Shown here piece by piece: positions 37,495 through 49,754 of a DNA stretch of 64,000 bases (position 1 is its first letter; every line of letters begins with the position of its first letter). The DNA comes from Strigops habroptila (lineage: Eukaryota; Chordata; Aves; Psittaciformes; Psittacidae), in assembly GCF_004027225.2 (NCBI RefSeq), contig NC_044282.2:44298576-44362575 (forward strand), given 5' to 3'. The translations under genes were made by a program, and so were the position numbers. The notes below the pieces were generated by a model, which had not been told where the DNA came from, ran no database searches, and saw nothing but the letters and a program-made list of their open reading frames with translations.

Positions 37495-38596
37495 TTTTTT
37501 CCCTTCCTTTGGCGAGCGGGACGGTGAGCACTCGCCTCAGGACCAGGGCCCGCTCTGGGAGCTCTGCCCCGGCGGTGGCCAGCGTAGGCACCCAGACAGA
37601 GCCGATGAGAGGGGAGGCTGCGGCGCAGACCTCGGAGTGTAGAAAGTGCCTCGACTGGTCTCTTGAGGCGAGGGTGCACAATGGACAGGGCTGCACTCGG
37701 TGCGCCCTGGTGGAGGTCCTCCTGCAGCAGGGGCTGAGCTGCGGGAGGCTGTTGGTGAGCTAAAAGATGCCAGGGAAGCTGAGAGGAAGCTGGGCTGCTT
37801 GCTTCAGGCCCAAACTGTACAGGGGCCGCAAACATCCAGCATTGTTCATATAGGAAAGAAGGAGGGCAGCAACTCAGGAAGCTGGGAATTAGTCATGAGA
37901 AAAATGAACAAAAAAAGGAGGAAGAGGACAATTAACGACAAGGGGCTTCCTCCTAAATCTGATGTCCCCACCCAGAACTGCTTCGCAGTTCTGCAGGGGG
38001 CTAATGAGAAAGCACCCACCACACCTAATGAGCATCCTGCTGATGCACCAATAAAGAGGATCACTACTGGTGCCTCCAGGAAAAAGTGGAGAGTCATAGT
38101 AGTAGGGGACTCTACTTTGAAAGGCACAGAGGCACTCATCTGCAGGCCTGATCCAGTCTCGAGGGAGGTGTGTTGCCTGCCAGGGGCTCGGATCAGGGAT
38201 GTTGCTGAGAGGCTGCCTGCTCTAGTAGGTCCTGCTGACTATTACCCCCTCCTAGTGGCCCATGTGGGTGCTAGAGATATAGATAGCAGTAGCCTGGAGA
38301 ACATTAAGAAGGACTACAGAGCCCTGGGAGAGGTGGTTAGGGGCTCTGGAGCTCAGGTAGTTTTTTCATCGATTCTCCAGGACAAAGGAGAGGACCTTAA
38401 AAAAGCTAGGCGCGTTTGGCAGGTTAATAAATGGTTAGAATGGTGGTGCCATAGTCAGGGGTTTGGCTATTTAGAACATGGGGCTCCATTTGGGAAGCCA
38501 GATCTACTGGAGGCTGGTGGAGCTGGTCTGACAAACAAGGGGAAGAGCTGTTTTGGTAGGAGGCTTGCCAGGCTGGTCAAGAAAGCTTTAAACTAG
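37491..38596 (+). pseudogene. CR1 ORF1: Cys-rich N-terminus plus esterase-like domain, frameshifted
   Basis: CR1 ORF1 proteins carry a zinc-binding N-terminal part and, in many members, an SGNH-esterase-like domain that assists retrotransposition. Here the N-terminal part (frame of 37491) has two CX2C pairs, ECRKCLD and GCTRCALVEVLLQQ. A frameshift near 37733 moves the rest to the frame of 37700, which stays open for about 298 codons to the stop at 38594-38596. The esterase block I is clear (VIVVGDSTLKG, Gly-Asp-Ser at residues 136-138 of that frame). The other catalytic blocks look damaged: the G-x-N-D motif reads HVGARD (residues 188-193), and the C-terminal D-x-x-H motif reads as GGAGLTNKGKS with no His. 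The protein is therefore probably inactive as well as frameshifted. It is followed at once by ORF2. Confidence 0.85.
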
Positions 38597-41500
38597 ATGT
38601 GTTGGAGGAGGGGAGCATTGATCCATCCCAACACTCCTGGTCAGTTGCCAGCACCTGTAATAAGTGCTTGGAGCGATGTAGAGATGTTCCAGATGCCCCA
38701 GCCATTGAGTCGGCTGCATTTGGAGCTCAGCTAAGGTGCCTCTTTACGAATGCCCGTAGTATGGGGAACAAGCAAGAGGAATTAGAGATGTGTGCAAGGC
38801 TACGGGAATATGATGTCATTGGTATCACAGAAACATGGTGGGATGGCTCCTATGACTGCAGTGTCGGATGGAAGGTTACAGGCTCTTTAGACAAGACAGG
38901 CCAGGCAGACAGGGAGGGGGCATTGCTATCTATGTCAGTGATAGGTTAGAGAGTATGGAACTCTGTCTGGGGACGGGTGATGAGGTAACAGAGTGTTTGT
39001 GGGTCGGGATCAAACGGAAAACAGCAACAGGGGACATTACGGTGGGGATCTGTTACAGGCCGCCTGATCAAGAGGACTCTGAGGATGAAGCGCTCTACAG
39101 ACAGATAGGAGCAGCCTCACGCTCGCAGGCCCTGGTCCTCATGGGGTACTTCAACCATCCTGACATCTGTTGGAGGGACAGTACGGCCTGGCACAAGCAA
39201 TCCAGGAGGTTCCTCGATTGTGTGGAAGACAGCTTCCTCTTTCAAGCAATAGAGGGGCCGACAACGAGAGGTGCCATGCTGGACCTCGTGATCACCAACA
39301 GGGAGGGACTGGTTGGAAATGTAACGCTCCAGGGCAGCCTTGGCTCTAGTGATCACGAGATGGTTGAGTTTGAGATCCTCAGGACAGTGAGAAGAGCATG
39401 CAGCAAGCTCACTGCCCTGGACTTCAAGAAAGCAGATTTTGGCCTCTTCAGGAACCTCCTTAGTAAGGTTTCATGGGATACAGTCCTAGAGGGCAGGGGG
39501 GCCCAAGACTGCTGGTCGATATTCAAGGATCACCTGCTACGTGCTCAAGAGTGTTGCATCCTGACTAGGAGAAAGTGCAGCAGGAGGGCCAGGAGACCTC
39601 CATGGATGGACAAGGAGCTGCTGAGGAAACTTAGAGGGAAAAAAGCAGCTTATAGAAGGTGGAAGCGAGGACAGGCGGCCTGGGAAGAATATAGGAGCAT
39701 TGCCTGGGAAGCTAGGGACCGGGTTAGGAAAGCTAAGGCCCAGCTAGAATTAAGTTTGGCAAGAGATGTAAAAGATAACAGGAAAGGATTCTATAGATAC
39801 GTAGCAAATAAAAGACAGACTAGGGACAACGTGGGCCCTCTCCAGAAGCTACCAGGAGAACTGGCTACCATGGATTTGGAGAAGGCTGAGGTTCTTAATG
39901 ACTTCTTTGCCTCAGTCTTCACCAGCAAATGCTCTGACCACACCACGAAAGTCTTGGAAAGCAAATGCAGGGACTGTGAAAATGAAGACCTTAGGCCCAC
40001 TGTAGGAGAGGATCAGGTTCGAGACCATCTTAAGAACCTGAACGTGCACAAGTCCATGGGACCTGATGAAATCCATCCACAGGTCCTGAAGGAGCTGGTG
40101 AATGAAGTTGCTAAACCACTGTCCATCATATTCGAAAAATCCTGGCAGTCAGGTGAAATTCCCGATGACTGGAAGAAGGGTAATATAACCCCCATTTTCA
40201 AGAAGGGGAAGGTGGAAGACCCAGGGAACTACAGACCAGTCAGCCTCACCTCTGTGCCTGGCAAAATCTTGGAACAGTTTCTCCTGGAAAACATGCTAAG
40301 GCACATGAAAAAACAATGAGGTGGTTGGTGACAGCCAACATGGCTTCACTAAGGGGAAATCCTGCCTGACCAATTTGGTGGCCTTCTGTGATGGAGCCAC
40401 GGAACTGATGGACAGGGGCAGAGCAGTTGACGTCATCTACCTGGACTTGTACAAAGCGTTCGACACTGTCCCGCATGACATCCTTGTCTCTAAATTGGAG
40501 AGACATCAATTTGATAGATGGACCACTCAGTGGATAAAAAAACTGGCTCGATGGCCGCACGCAAAAAGTTGTGGTAAAAGGCTCGATGTCCAGTTGGAAA
40601 CCTGTAACGAGTGGTGATGTCCCTCAGGGATCGGTGTTGGGACTGGTCCTGTTCAACATCTTTGTCGGCGACATGGACAGTGGAATTGAGTGCGCCCTCA
40701 GCAAGTTTGCCGACGACACCAAGCTTGTGGTTCGGTTGATACGCTGGAGGGAAGGGATGCCATCCAGAGGGACCTTGACACGCTTGTGAGGTGGGCTGAT
40801 GGCAACCTTATGAAGTTTAACCAAGCCAAGTGTAAGGTCCTACACCTGGGTAGGGGCAATCCCAGGCACTGCTACAGGTTGGGCAGAGAAGAGATTCAGA
40901 GCAGCCCTGCAGAGAAGGACTTGGGGGTGTTGGTTGACGAGAAGCTTAACATGAGCCGGCTTCAGTGTGCGCTTGCAGCCCAGAAAGCCAACCGTATCCT
41001 GGGCTGCATCAAAAGAAGCGTGACCAGCAGATCAAAGGAGGTGATCCTGCCCCTCTACTCTGCTCTTGTGAGACCTCACTTGGGGTACTGCATACAGTTC
41101 TGGTGTCCTCAACATAAAAAGGACATGGAGCTGTTGGAGCGAGTCCAGAGGAGGGCCACGAGGATGATAAGAGGCCTGGAGCACCTCCCGTATGAAGACA
41201 GGCTGAGAGAGTTGGGGCTGTTCAGCCTGGAGAAGAGAAGGCTGCGTGGAGACCTCATAGCAGCCTTCCAGTATCTGAAGGGGGTCTATAAGGATGCTGG
41301 GGAAGGACTCTTCCTTAGGGACTATAGTGGTAGGACAAGGGGTAATGGGTTCAAACTTAAACAGGGGAAGTTTAGATTAGATATAAGGAAGAAGTTCTTT
41401 ACAGTGAGGGTGGTGAAGCACTGGAATGGGTTGCCCAGGGAGGTTGTGGATGCTCCATCCCTGGCGGTGTTCAAGGCCAGGTTGGACAGAGCCTTGGACC

Positions 41501-41609
41501 ATGTGATTTAGGGCAAGGTGTCCCTGCCCATGGCAGGGGGGTTGGAACTAGATGATCTTAAGGTCCTTTCCAACCCTTACGATTCTATGATTCTATGATT
41601 CTATGATTT
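37495..41609 (+). mobile_element. Nearly full-length CR1 LINE
   Basis: Starts in a sharply GC-rich block near 37495 ('ggcgagcgggacggtgagca') within AT-rich flanks. It continues through ORF1 and ORF2 and the conserved 3'-UTR ('catggcaggggggttggaac', 'tagatgatcttaaggtcctt'). It ends with repeated ATTCTATG units at about 41580-41609. At about 4.1 kb it is close to the roughly 4.5 kb of an intact CR1; the missing part is probably 5'-UTR. ORF1 and ORF2 both carry frameshifts, so it is not autonomous. It belongs to the same young subfamily as the copy at 12990-14172, in opposite orientation. Confidence 0.93.
38597..41511 (+). pseudogene. CR1 ORF2: AP endonuclease + reverse transcriptase, four frameshifts
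   Basis: Domains in order: AP-like endonuclease ([49 protein letters not shown]) from about 38740 to 39370; a basic linker; reverse transcriptase ([20 protein letters not shown] at about 40180-40240, [38 protein letters not shown]); and the C-terminal region to LDRALDHVI at 41511. Comparing frames shows four single-base indels: near 38866, in an A-run near 40309, in an A-run near 40536, and near 40726. In addition, the endonuclease GDFN motif reads GYFN (codon 39147-39149), replacing a metal/catalytic Asp. This copy is dead in several independent ways. Three of the indels fall within about 420 bp. Confidence 0.92.
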
Positions 41610-44564
41610 GCTACCCACCTCCTTCCGGATGTTCCACTTGGGAACTCAGGCTTCCAGCTCAGCTTTCTAAATTAGATGGCACAGACAAAACACTTCAAGA
41701 TGTTCTTATGTGTGCCTTGTGCACAGACCAATGTTTGTCTTTCCTTCAGAGGTGGGCAGAGTCATTCACGTGCTCTACGTACAAGTATCATCATGACCGA
41801 CTTAACAAGTATTCTGGTCAGCAAATACCAACCCCAAACAGATTTTTTTTTTCTGTGCTGAGATAGATTCTGCTGTTCAGATATGAAGCAGAGCATCTGA
41901 AATGCGGATTTAAATGGTAACCTCATGTCGTGGTTTAAGCAAATATATCAATATTCAATGGGCAGGCAGGCAGGGACTTAAGGGGATGGGAATAGCAGAG
42001 GGAGATTGGGGTAAACCTCAGATAATGGATTTCACCTGCTATAAAGTCATACCAATAGGAACCACTGTGATTTCTTCCCCTATGTGCTTTGTTTTGGCTC
42101 CATTCCTTTTCAAACACAATTAAATCTAACTACTCAAAGTGGACCAAGACTGTGGAAGTCTCGCTGAAATCAGCCAGTACTCTCTCAAGCAACGCCACTA
42201 GTCTCAGTGAATCTGTCTGCAGGAGCAGGTGTTTGTTAGCAAGAGAAGGGATTTCATAATCAGAGCTCTTCTTATTGAAAAACAGTCTGCTGCAAGGCTT
42301 ATTAGAATCCCTGCACTGAGGATACAGTACAACATTGGACCCTAGAAAATGTTTCAGTTACAGAAACAACAAATATACAAGTTTACAGGAGATAAGCGAA
42401 TCAACACAGAGGTTCTTTTCACCTCTTTCAGACCAAACCATTGTATCTTAGATAATGGCTAAAAACTCAAACTTGTGTAGGTACAATTTTGGGGCATATT
42501 TCCTAATTTCTCCATTGTAAGATAATAAATTAAATCTATTCTCACATCTCTCTAACCTTTTCCCTGTCCTATTCAGAAATCCCAACAGTAGACATACAGA
42601 AATCATCCAGAATTCAGCTCCAAGTCCGGAGGTGTCCATCACTTTTGTGACTCCCATAGTTCTAATGGAGAATTAAATGTCCAGATAGGAGTACACGTTC
42701 AGCAATATTGCTTCCTTTCACTCTCTACTTACAACTGGAGTTTGCCATGGCCAGTCTATTTTCTAAGGTTGACTGCTAGAGATATGCTACACTAGGCATT
42801 TCTGACTTATATCCTTGTTTTACTGTGCACGACAGTAAGTCACTACTAAAGCAGTTTCCTACACCAGTTCTACTACCGCAACCCAGTCCCTCAGGCTTTA
42901 CTACTACTCCCTGAAGGCCACATTGCTCAGGCTCCTCTGGAGAAACTTCACTTAACGGATTGCTTCTCAGTTTTATCAGAATGAGTCTAAGTAGAGACTA
43001 TCTCAACTCAGCAGCCTAGCTGTTCCTTAAAGGACTGAATTATCTCTGTTCACTGTGTCAGCAGACTGAGAGATAGCACCCCTGAGAAAATGAGTTCATC
43101 TCAGTATAACTCTAGTTTCCATGAACTTTTGGTTCCTTGTATTTTGAATTAAATTAAAATACACTGATTGATACTGGCATACTGGAAAAAATCAATATTT
43201 GACCCAAATCTCTTCAACAGTAACATGTTGAAGTGTTACAGTGATTTCCTCTGGAGAGCACAGATTAGATTTCATATTCATTCAGTCCAGAAACTATGAT
43301 ATTAATGGAATATAAACGTTAAGAGTTGAACCACAAATGATAGGTTGATCAGAAATAAACTTGATTCAGTTCATGTCCTTGCTTTCCATCAGATGTCAGG
43401 GTCTGAGAGTATGTAACCACAAACCAATAAGCATGGAGTTCACTGCAACTAAACAAAGACTAATTTTAAGTTAGGAGAAGGAGAAGATACAGGAGTACTT
43501 CTTGTGCTAAACATGTAAAACGAGTAAATTAGTACAGAAAGATCCCTCTCTAGGTGCCACATCATGATGATAACACAAGAGGAAAGAAACGCATCACAGG
43601 AGAGGGAAGAGGGAGGCACAGGGGCCCACAGTGTGAAGAAGAGAGAAAAAAACCCATCCTTCAATAAAGCTCTATAAAATTCCTCCACCCCCTTTGCCTC
43701 ACTGTTTATGCTGGTTTGCTTCATTTTTATTCGCGGTTATCGTCCTTTTCCTGGTGCCACCCTTATTTCTTCTCTCCCTCCCTGTTTTTTGTCACTGCCG
43801 CAGTGCACAGGCTAACAAATTCTGCACGCTGACTTCTTGTTTAAAGAAATTTCAAAAAATGGATGACCAGCTCTGTTCACAGGAGGAATAGAAAGGTAAA
43901 TTAACTGCTACTTTTTAAATTCTCAAACATTACAGAAATTATTAGTACAGATATTGCAACCCTTACTTCTTTTTTTTTCCCTTAAAATCCTCTGGGGCTG
44001 GCTGGTGTGCTGGAGAAAAGAGAACATCTGCCAATTTTAAAGCATGAAAGTAGTCTTCAAGCAATATTCTATCAATCACACTGGTTTTGATATCAGAATT
44101 ACTTAGCTAAATTTAAGTGATTGCTTTACAAGTGGTTAGTAAACTTTTCTAACATAATTAACTAAAATCAAGTTTCTTAAAAAAAATTAAGTTCTTTATA
44201 TTGGATGTAGGCAGACATCTTGTGAACTCCTACCCAAGCTGCTTCATTGATGATTTCCACAGAATCTACACACTATGTATGTGTTATTGCATATAAATAG
44301 TAACATATTTGATATTATATAATGTATAGATTACTATATATATGGCATGGTAATATATAAGTATGTATATTTATAACCTATATATCTTCTAAAACATTAA
44401 ATATACCCAGGCACATATGCTCTGCTCGAGAACCATCCTATCTGCAGTATCATTCAACAAACACCCATTAGTTTTCAGTCCCCTATAAAATGCATCACTG
44501 AAAACTCCTTTCTTTCATAGCGTGTTTGTCACACAAGAACTATTATTCACTTGCCTTTCTTTAG
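41610..44564. other. Non-coding stretch
   Basis: AT-rich, no gene recognised. At 41926-41940 a 15-bp string matches the left edge of the LTR at 62465 and then diverges (see findings). A TA-rich low-complexity tract lies at about 44280-44395. Confidence 0.36.
44280..44395. repeat. AT-rich (TATATA) low-complexity tract
   Basis: Alternating and imperfect TA-rich sequence ('ttactatatatatggcatgg' and similar). Simple sequence; it may form cruciforms but shows no element structure. Confidence 0.6.
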
Positions 44565-44690
44565 GATTCAAAGCCTCGCTATGCTGTGATCTGTTAAGTG
44601 AGCTTGGTCAAGTCATCTCAGATCTCTGTGCCAATGCAAAAGGAGGAGAATGACACTTACCTTCCTAAGCAAACCACTTGATCCAACTCA
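44565..44690 (+). repeat. MIR (CORE-SINE) relic
   Basis: 'gagcttggtcaagtcatctc', 'agatctctgtgcc' and 'gaatgacacttaccttccta' follow the MIR-type order of 'ccttgggcaagtcactt', 'cctctctgtgcctcagtttcc' and 'gataatgatacttaccttcct'. Diverged but collinear on the plus strand. Confidence 0.6.
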
Positions 44691-47600
44691 GTAAAGCAGT
44701 CTATAATAACAGGAAACTGAAAGCCATTAACACTGAAAAATAAATAAGCAAATTCCACTTAAATATCCATTTCCTTTCAGGAGAGCTATTCCTCATCCTT
44801 TCAGATTTTGGAGTGTATTGTAGTGCAACCTTCAAAAAAACTCTCAGATTGTTTTAAAAAAACCCTGAAGGTTTCTCTTCCCTACTGCTGGGGTAACCCT
44901 GGGTTCTAACTGCTTCTTCACATTGTTCTGTCGCCCTGTCAGTTGCAGCTCCTAATTATAGAAGGCATAGTGCCTTGGCATGTAAGTGCTATTGGTGAAT
45001 AGATCCCACCAATATGCTTAAGTGTATCGGTGGAACACGGCCAAAGTAGCAGCATCCTGTAGGACCACATTCGGTAGTCTTTAATAACGCATGAACCCTA
45101 GAAGCTCAGGATGTGATTGATAACAGGAATGCCTTTACTGACTTTCCAAAAGGCATGTCTGCGCTTGCATAACAGCTTAAATATGTTCCAACCTGCAAAT
45201 AGAAAGCAAACAGAAAGTTTAGCTTATGTAAAAGGTGAGGTGACTGTTTCTTCTACATTTTTTTGTTTATATTTTTCCCAACACCAAGCAGCAAATGTTT
45301 TGGTGTAAGGCACTTTAAGAATCAAAAAAAAAAAAAAAAAAGAAAAAGAAAAAAAAAGTCCTTTGCTTCAGCTGTTGTAAAGCAGCATGATTTGGGAAGG
45401 TGAAATTCCCATCACAGCCTCTGAAGGGCATTTAAATATTATTTGGAAGGGTACAAGGTTAGACCTTCTATGCAGGCATGCATACACATTAAGTGAAACA
45501 GGAATTTAGCCAGTGCGAGAGCTCAGTCCTGAGAGTCTGCAGAATGAACATCAAAAGGAAATTGAACTAAATAGAGCTGAAACCTGCAGACAGCTGCACA
45601 GGGTTTTTTGCTTTAACTTAGATGTATGGATTTTTTGTTTAATGTGATCTATCCAAATTAGTTGAGGATCACTGCCTTATAATGTCAATGACCACTTGAG
45701 ACATTACATAGTTTTCCTATTTGATCAGAGAATGGTCCCTTCTTATATGGGCTCCTGCTTCTGTCAGTAACAGATGCATCACAGAAAGGGGGACAGCCCA
45801 AAATCATTAATGTGTAGAATGAAACCTCATTTGAGTTTTTATGCCTTCCACAGCCTGCTCTTTACTGAAATTCACACCCATTATATTGAAGTCTTTCTGA
45901 TTATTTAGAATTTAGTGGGGATTTTTGTTTGCGTTTTTTGTTCAGGTTTTGTTTGTTTGGGGGGGGTATTTTCTATAAAACTCCAACTCAATACTTGTTG
46001 TGTCTAAAACTCTCCTCTGAGAAGGGTACTACCCAGCTTTCTTGTTTTTCTGAAAGCCTTCATGCTTTAGGTCACTGCTGCTTCTGGTGCATCACAAGTA
46101 ATGAGTCATCAGGAACCTACCATTAGTATATCTGGGTGAGAAATGACATCCTCTGCCCATTGACAACTTCAGGATTTCAAGAACTGTTCCACATTTTAGG
46201 GATGAAAAGGAGATCTTCACTTTTAACTTATTTTCCTATGTACTTCTCCATAGCTAATAGGCTGGTGATTTAAGGGGACCACAAACTGAAAAAAGAGGGA
46301 CACCAACACTTTGTGTCTTCAAGGAGACCTGGAACACCTGCTATGAGTGTAGCTCAGTATTCACACAATGTGCTGCTATTTTGAATGGAAGAGAGCACAA
46401 AAAAACTACTTGCGTGCTCGAAACCTTGTGGTATCAACAAAGTGTAAAAATCTCTGCAGTTTGATGCAATGATATTGCAAATACCACTTGTATTATTTTT
46501 GTGCAATGTCCATTTTTCAATATTCCTACAGTGCTGTTGTATTTGCAGCAACAGACAATGTAACTGCCTCTTCAGGATTTTCTCAGCAAAATCACATACA
46601 AATAGCACAAGGTCATTCAGATCCTTTGCAAATATATTCTTCACCAAGGGCAACCACTACTAGAAGCAACCCCCTAGGTTGTTAAAACAGCAGTTCATCC
46701 CTTATGGCATGTTAGAAGCAAAGACATTTGGGGGAAGGAAAAAACCCCAGGCATCCTTATTACATTTACTTGCATCAAAATCACAAGCCTTTCCTTTATG
46801 TTTCTAACAGAAATGTTTTCATTCCATTAAAGGAATTGCATCTAATATTGCACATTTATCAGCTGCATATAAAGGCAAAAGATGCAATATGTTTTTATAT
46901 TCATATCAAATAACATGGAAGATATGGAACACCTCTTATGAGTGTAGCTCAGCATTAAGTTCTCAAAAGGAGTTAAACTATGCACAGATCACTCTGAACA
47001 CCCTGAATGAACACTTGCCAAAATGGAAAGTGTGCAGTATTTTTACTAATAAGAAAGGGTTTTTACATTAAAAAAAAAAAAAAGTTCAGTGTTATAACCT
47101 ACATATGTAGAGAAAACAAAGGAAAAGACAAGATACTTGAATTCTTTTCAGTTTGTGGGCTTTTTTATTTAGGGCTTTGTATTGAAAGTACTTAAATGCA
47201 AATCCAGGTATGATCTTTTTAGTCTATTGTATTTCATATCATGAAAATATGAGCACATGAAATAAAAGTATTGCAATGTCTGATATGTGATATTTTAGGC
47301 AGAATTGGTGTGGGATGACACTTGGGTTTTCATTTTAATGTCGAGGACAGAGTGGCTAAAGAAAGACAAGGGAAGCTTGAAATAACCAAGTTAGAAGGGT
47401 TATGAGCGTTGTCCTAACTATTAACAATTATCTCTGAAGCCCACTGAAGATCATCTCCTACCAGCCCCAGTCACATGGCAAGACTGTTACTGCCATCTGC
47501 ATGTTCTTTTCTTGCTGTGACTCTGCTCATACCGCATGCTTTGGATAAAACAAATCCACACAATCTATGCTTTTTTGCAGACATTTAAAAACCCCACATG

Positions 47601-48096
47601 ATATTAAATTGTTATATTTCAAAGAATTATAAAGGTTTTAATTTATAGAAAAGTTTAACAGTTTTTTTCCCACCAATGGCACCTCCACTTCAATCAATGC
47701 CAGCCCTCCATGAGGTCAGATTCCCACTCACATCTCTTACTGCAGAAGCTGAAATTTGTATAATGAGTGTGACAAGGGACTGAAACCAAAGAAACATCAT
47801 TCTGCATGCATTACCTTGAAGAGTTAAGTTTTACCCGTACTTCTGCTACAGAGTTTCTGTGTTACACTGTTGGGGTACAATTACAGAGGTCCCTTAAATC
47901 AGACTTCTCCCAGGTTATTGCATGCTCCTCATTTTATGGCCCCTACATGGTCCACAGAATCTGTTCTAAAGATAATGTAAGTACTCAGGGTTGATCCTCA
48001 TAGTCCATGGGATCTTTGCTACCAGCTCACAGAAATAATGAAAACAAAGTATGAAATTTTATTATGAATATAAATTATGAAAGAAACACCTCTTAC
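44691..48096. other. Non-coding stretch
   Basis: Contains an A-rich tract (45324-45357) and a poly-A run at about 47070-47083. Short open frames are T/A-rich and unconvincing. Nothing else recognised. Confidence 0.35.
45324..45357. repeat. Poly-A / A-rich tract
   Basis: Interrupted A-run with single G bases. No recognised retrocopy upstream. Confidence 0.75.
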
Positions 48097-48156
48097 CTTG
48101 TTTTAAGCATGTTTTGAAATCTTGGCAATATTCTTCCTTTACTTTAGTTCTTCCAT
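48097..48156 (-). CDS. Candidate short coding exon (60 nt), possibly SINE-derived
   Basis: On the minus strand an acceptor (ATTATCCCTTTTACAG, AG at 48158-48157) is followed by 60 nt and a donor CAAG-GTAAGAGG (GT at 48096-48095). One frame is open, with 19 full codons reading GRTKVKEEYCQDFKTCLKQ, two bases in front and one behind (phase 1 to 1). That fits the start phase of the exon at 3430-3692. A caution: the acceptor and the first ~15 nt overlap a MIR/L2 3' end lying on the plus strand. Such antisense sequence is a well-known source of cryptic exons, so this could be a chance or exonised splice unit rather than an old coding exon. Family unknown. Confidence 0.32.
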
Positions 48157-48240
48157 CTGTAAAAGGGATAATGACATCCTTTAACACAAGAACACGATGA
48201 AGTTAAATTAATAAACGTACGCAAGAGTATCACAGAAAGT
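48135..48240 (+). repeat. MIR/L2-type 3' end relic
   Basis: 'ctttagttcttccatctgta' followed by 'aaagggataatgacatcctt' and 'gaagttaaattaataaacgt' matches the order of the MIR/L2 tail region ('cctcatctgtaaaatggggataat', then 'aggattaaattaa'). It overlaps the acceptor of the candidate minus-strand exon at 48097-48156. Confidence 0.5.
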
Positions 48241-49182
48241 ATTTCTACACTGACAAGGTCAGTATTTCTACACTCGGGATTAGGTTCAAATCTTGCAAAG
48301 GAAGCAAAAGGGAGGGCCACATTTCGAACAAAGAAAACGAAAGTAAATATCAAATAACACTCTTTTTTTGGGTACCAACCATTCAAGGTGTTAAATTAGG
48401 CAGGGACTGTGACAGAAATTGTGTTCATTGATATTCATTGTCCCATGCTCATCATGTTTTGGTCATGGAACTGAAACATCTTTGAATCGATAGGTACGAA
48501 TATATTCCACCATAGCATGAATAATGCTAGCGTAAAGAAAAATTGATAGATTGGGCTTTTGTGCTCCATTAAATAGGTAAAATACAGTAATGCAAATAGA
48601 AGTATAATAGCATAATTTTGTGGAAAATGAAACTTTATAGTTTAGACCCTCAAAAGCACTTTATTCTCTACTTCTCATTGAAATAATTTTCCAGGGATTT
48701 TGCATCTGAACAACTTAAAAATTTTGTGCCTTTAAATTTTGGTTGCTACTTTGCATTTTATTTTTGAATGAGTGACTCAGACCAGATATGAGAGGGAATA
48801 TAGTGTTTTCAGTACACCATGAGATCAACACATGGTCAAATATCTTCTTGTATTGGCCACCAATTTCTTTTTTGTTTATCATAGCTTTTCTGAAAGAGCA
48901 GAGGGAAGAGGAAAGCAAATGGAAGATCCAGGAAAATTACCACCTTGAACACACAATAATCTGGTAAATAAATGCAAAATATCTTAAGACGACACCTCTC
49001 CCACCCTGTGACAATCAAGTTATTTCATGAAGGATGGTATTTCACAGATATCCAAAAAATAAAAATAGCACCTATTGTAAAATTATCTATCCCTGTTACT
49101 TTTACTGGTGACCTTACTGGCTACACATTTCAACAAAATGGGTATAATACATCCAAAAATATTTTAAAAGTCAAATTTAATA
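48241..49182. other. Non-coding stretch
   Basis: AT-rich; a ~20-bp imperfect duplication 'agtatttctacac' occurs at about 48238 and 48261. No gene or element recognised. Confidence 0.35.
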
Positions 49183-49655
49183 GAATCATAGAATAATAGA
49201 ATGCTTTGTATTGGAAGAGACCTTAAAGCTCATCTAGTTCCAACCCTCCTGCCACAGGCAGGGACACCTTCCACTAGATCAGGTTGCTCAAAGCCTCGTC
49301 CAACCTGGCCTTGAACCCTTCCAGGGATGGGGCAGCCACAACTCCTCTGGGCAACCTGTGCCAGTGTCTCACCACTCTCATAGGAAAGAATTTCATCCTA
49401 ATATCTAATTTAAATCTCCCCTCTTTCAGTTTAAAGCCATTCCCCCTTGTCTTGTCACTACATGCGCTTGTATAAACTCCCTCTCCAGATTTCTCGCAGG
49501 CCCTTTTTAGGTATTGGAAAGCTGTTCTTAAAGGTCTCCTCTGAGCCTTCTGTTCTCTAGGCTGAACAAGCCCAGCTCTCTCTGCCTGTCTTCATAGGAG
49601 AGATGGTCCAGCCCTATGATCATCTTTGTGGCCTTCCTCTGGACTCACGGCTCTC
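49183..49655 (-). mobile_element. 5'-truncated CR1 (older subfamily)
   Basis: Plus-strand view: an ATAGAATCATAGAATAATAGAATG tail remnant at 49183-49204 leads into 'ggaagagaccttaaagctca', then 'ccttccactagatcaggttg' and 'ccaacctggccttgaaccct', reaching the CR1 C-terminal coding region before stopping near 49655 ('ttcctctggactcacgg'). The 'ccactagatcaggttgctca' text matches the subfamily of the fragment at 17583 rather than those at 13 and 40 kb. No long open frame remains. Confidence 0.92.
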
Positions 49656-49754
49656 CTTTCTCCTCCGTCTTTTTGCTATCTGTCAATGCAATGTTTGGTT
49701 ATTTTAATGACAACTCACATCAATAGATGAGGGTCTTTCAATCTTCTGCTCCTA

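Noticed and set aside
39117-40824. Minus-strand open frames of 62-104 codons
   Set aside because: Antisense shadows of CR1 ORF2.
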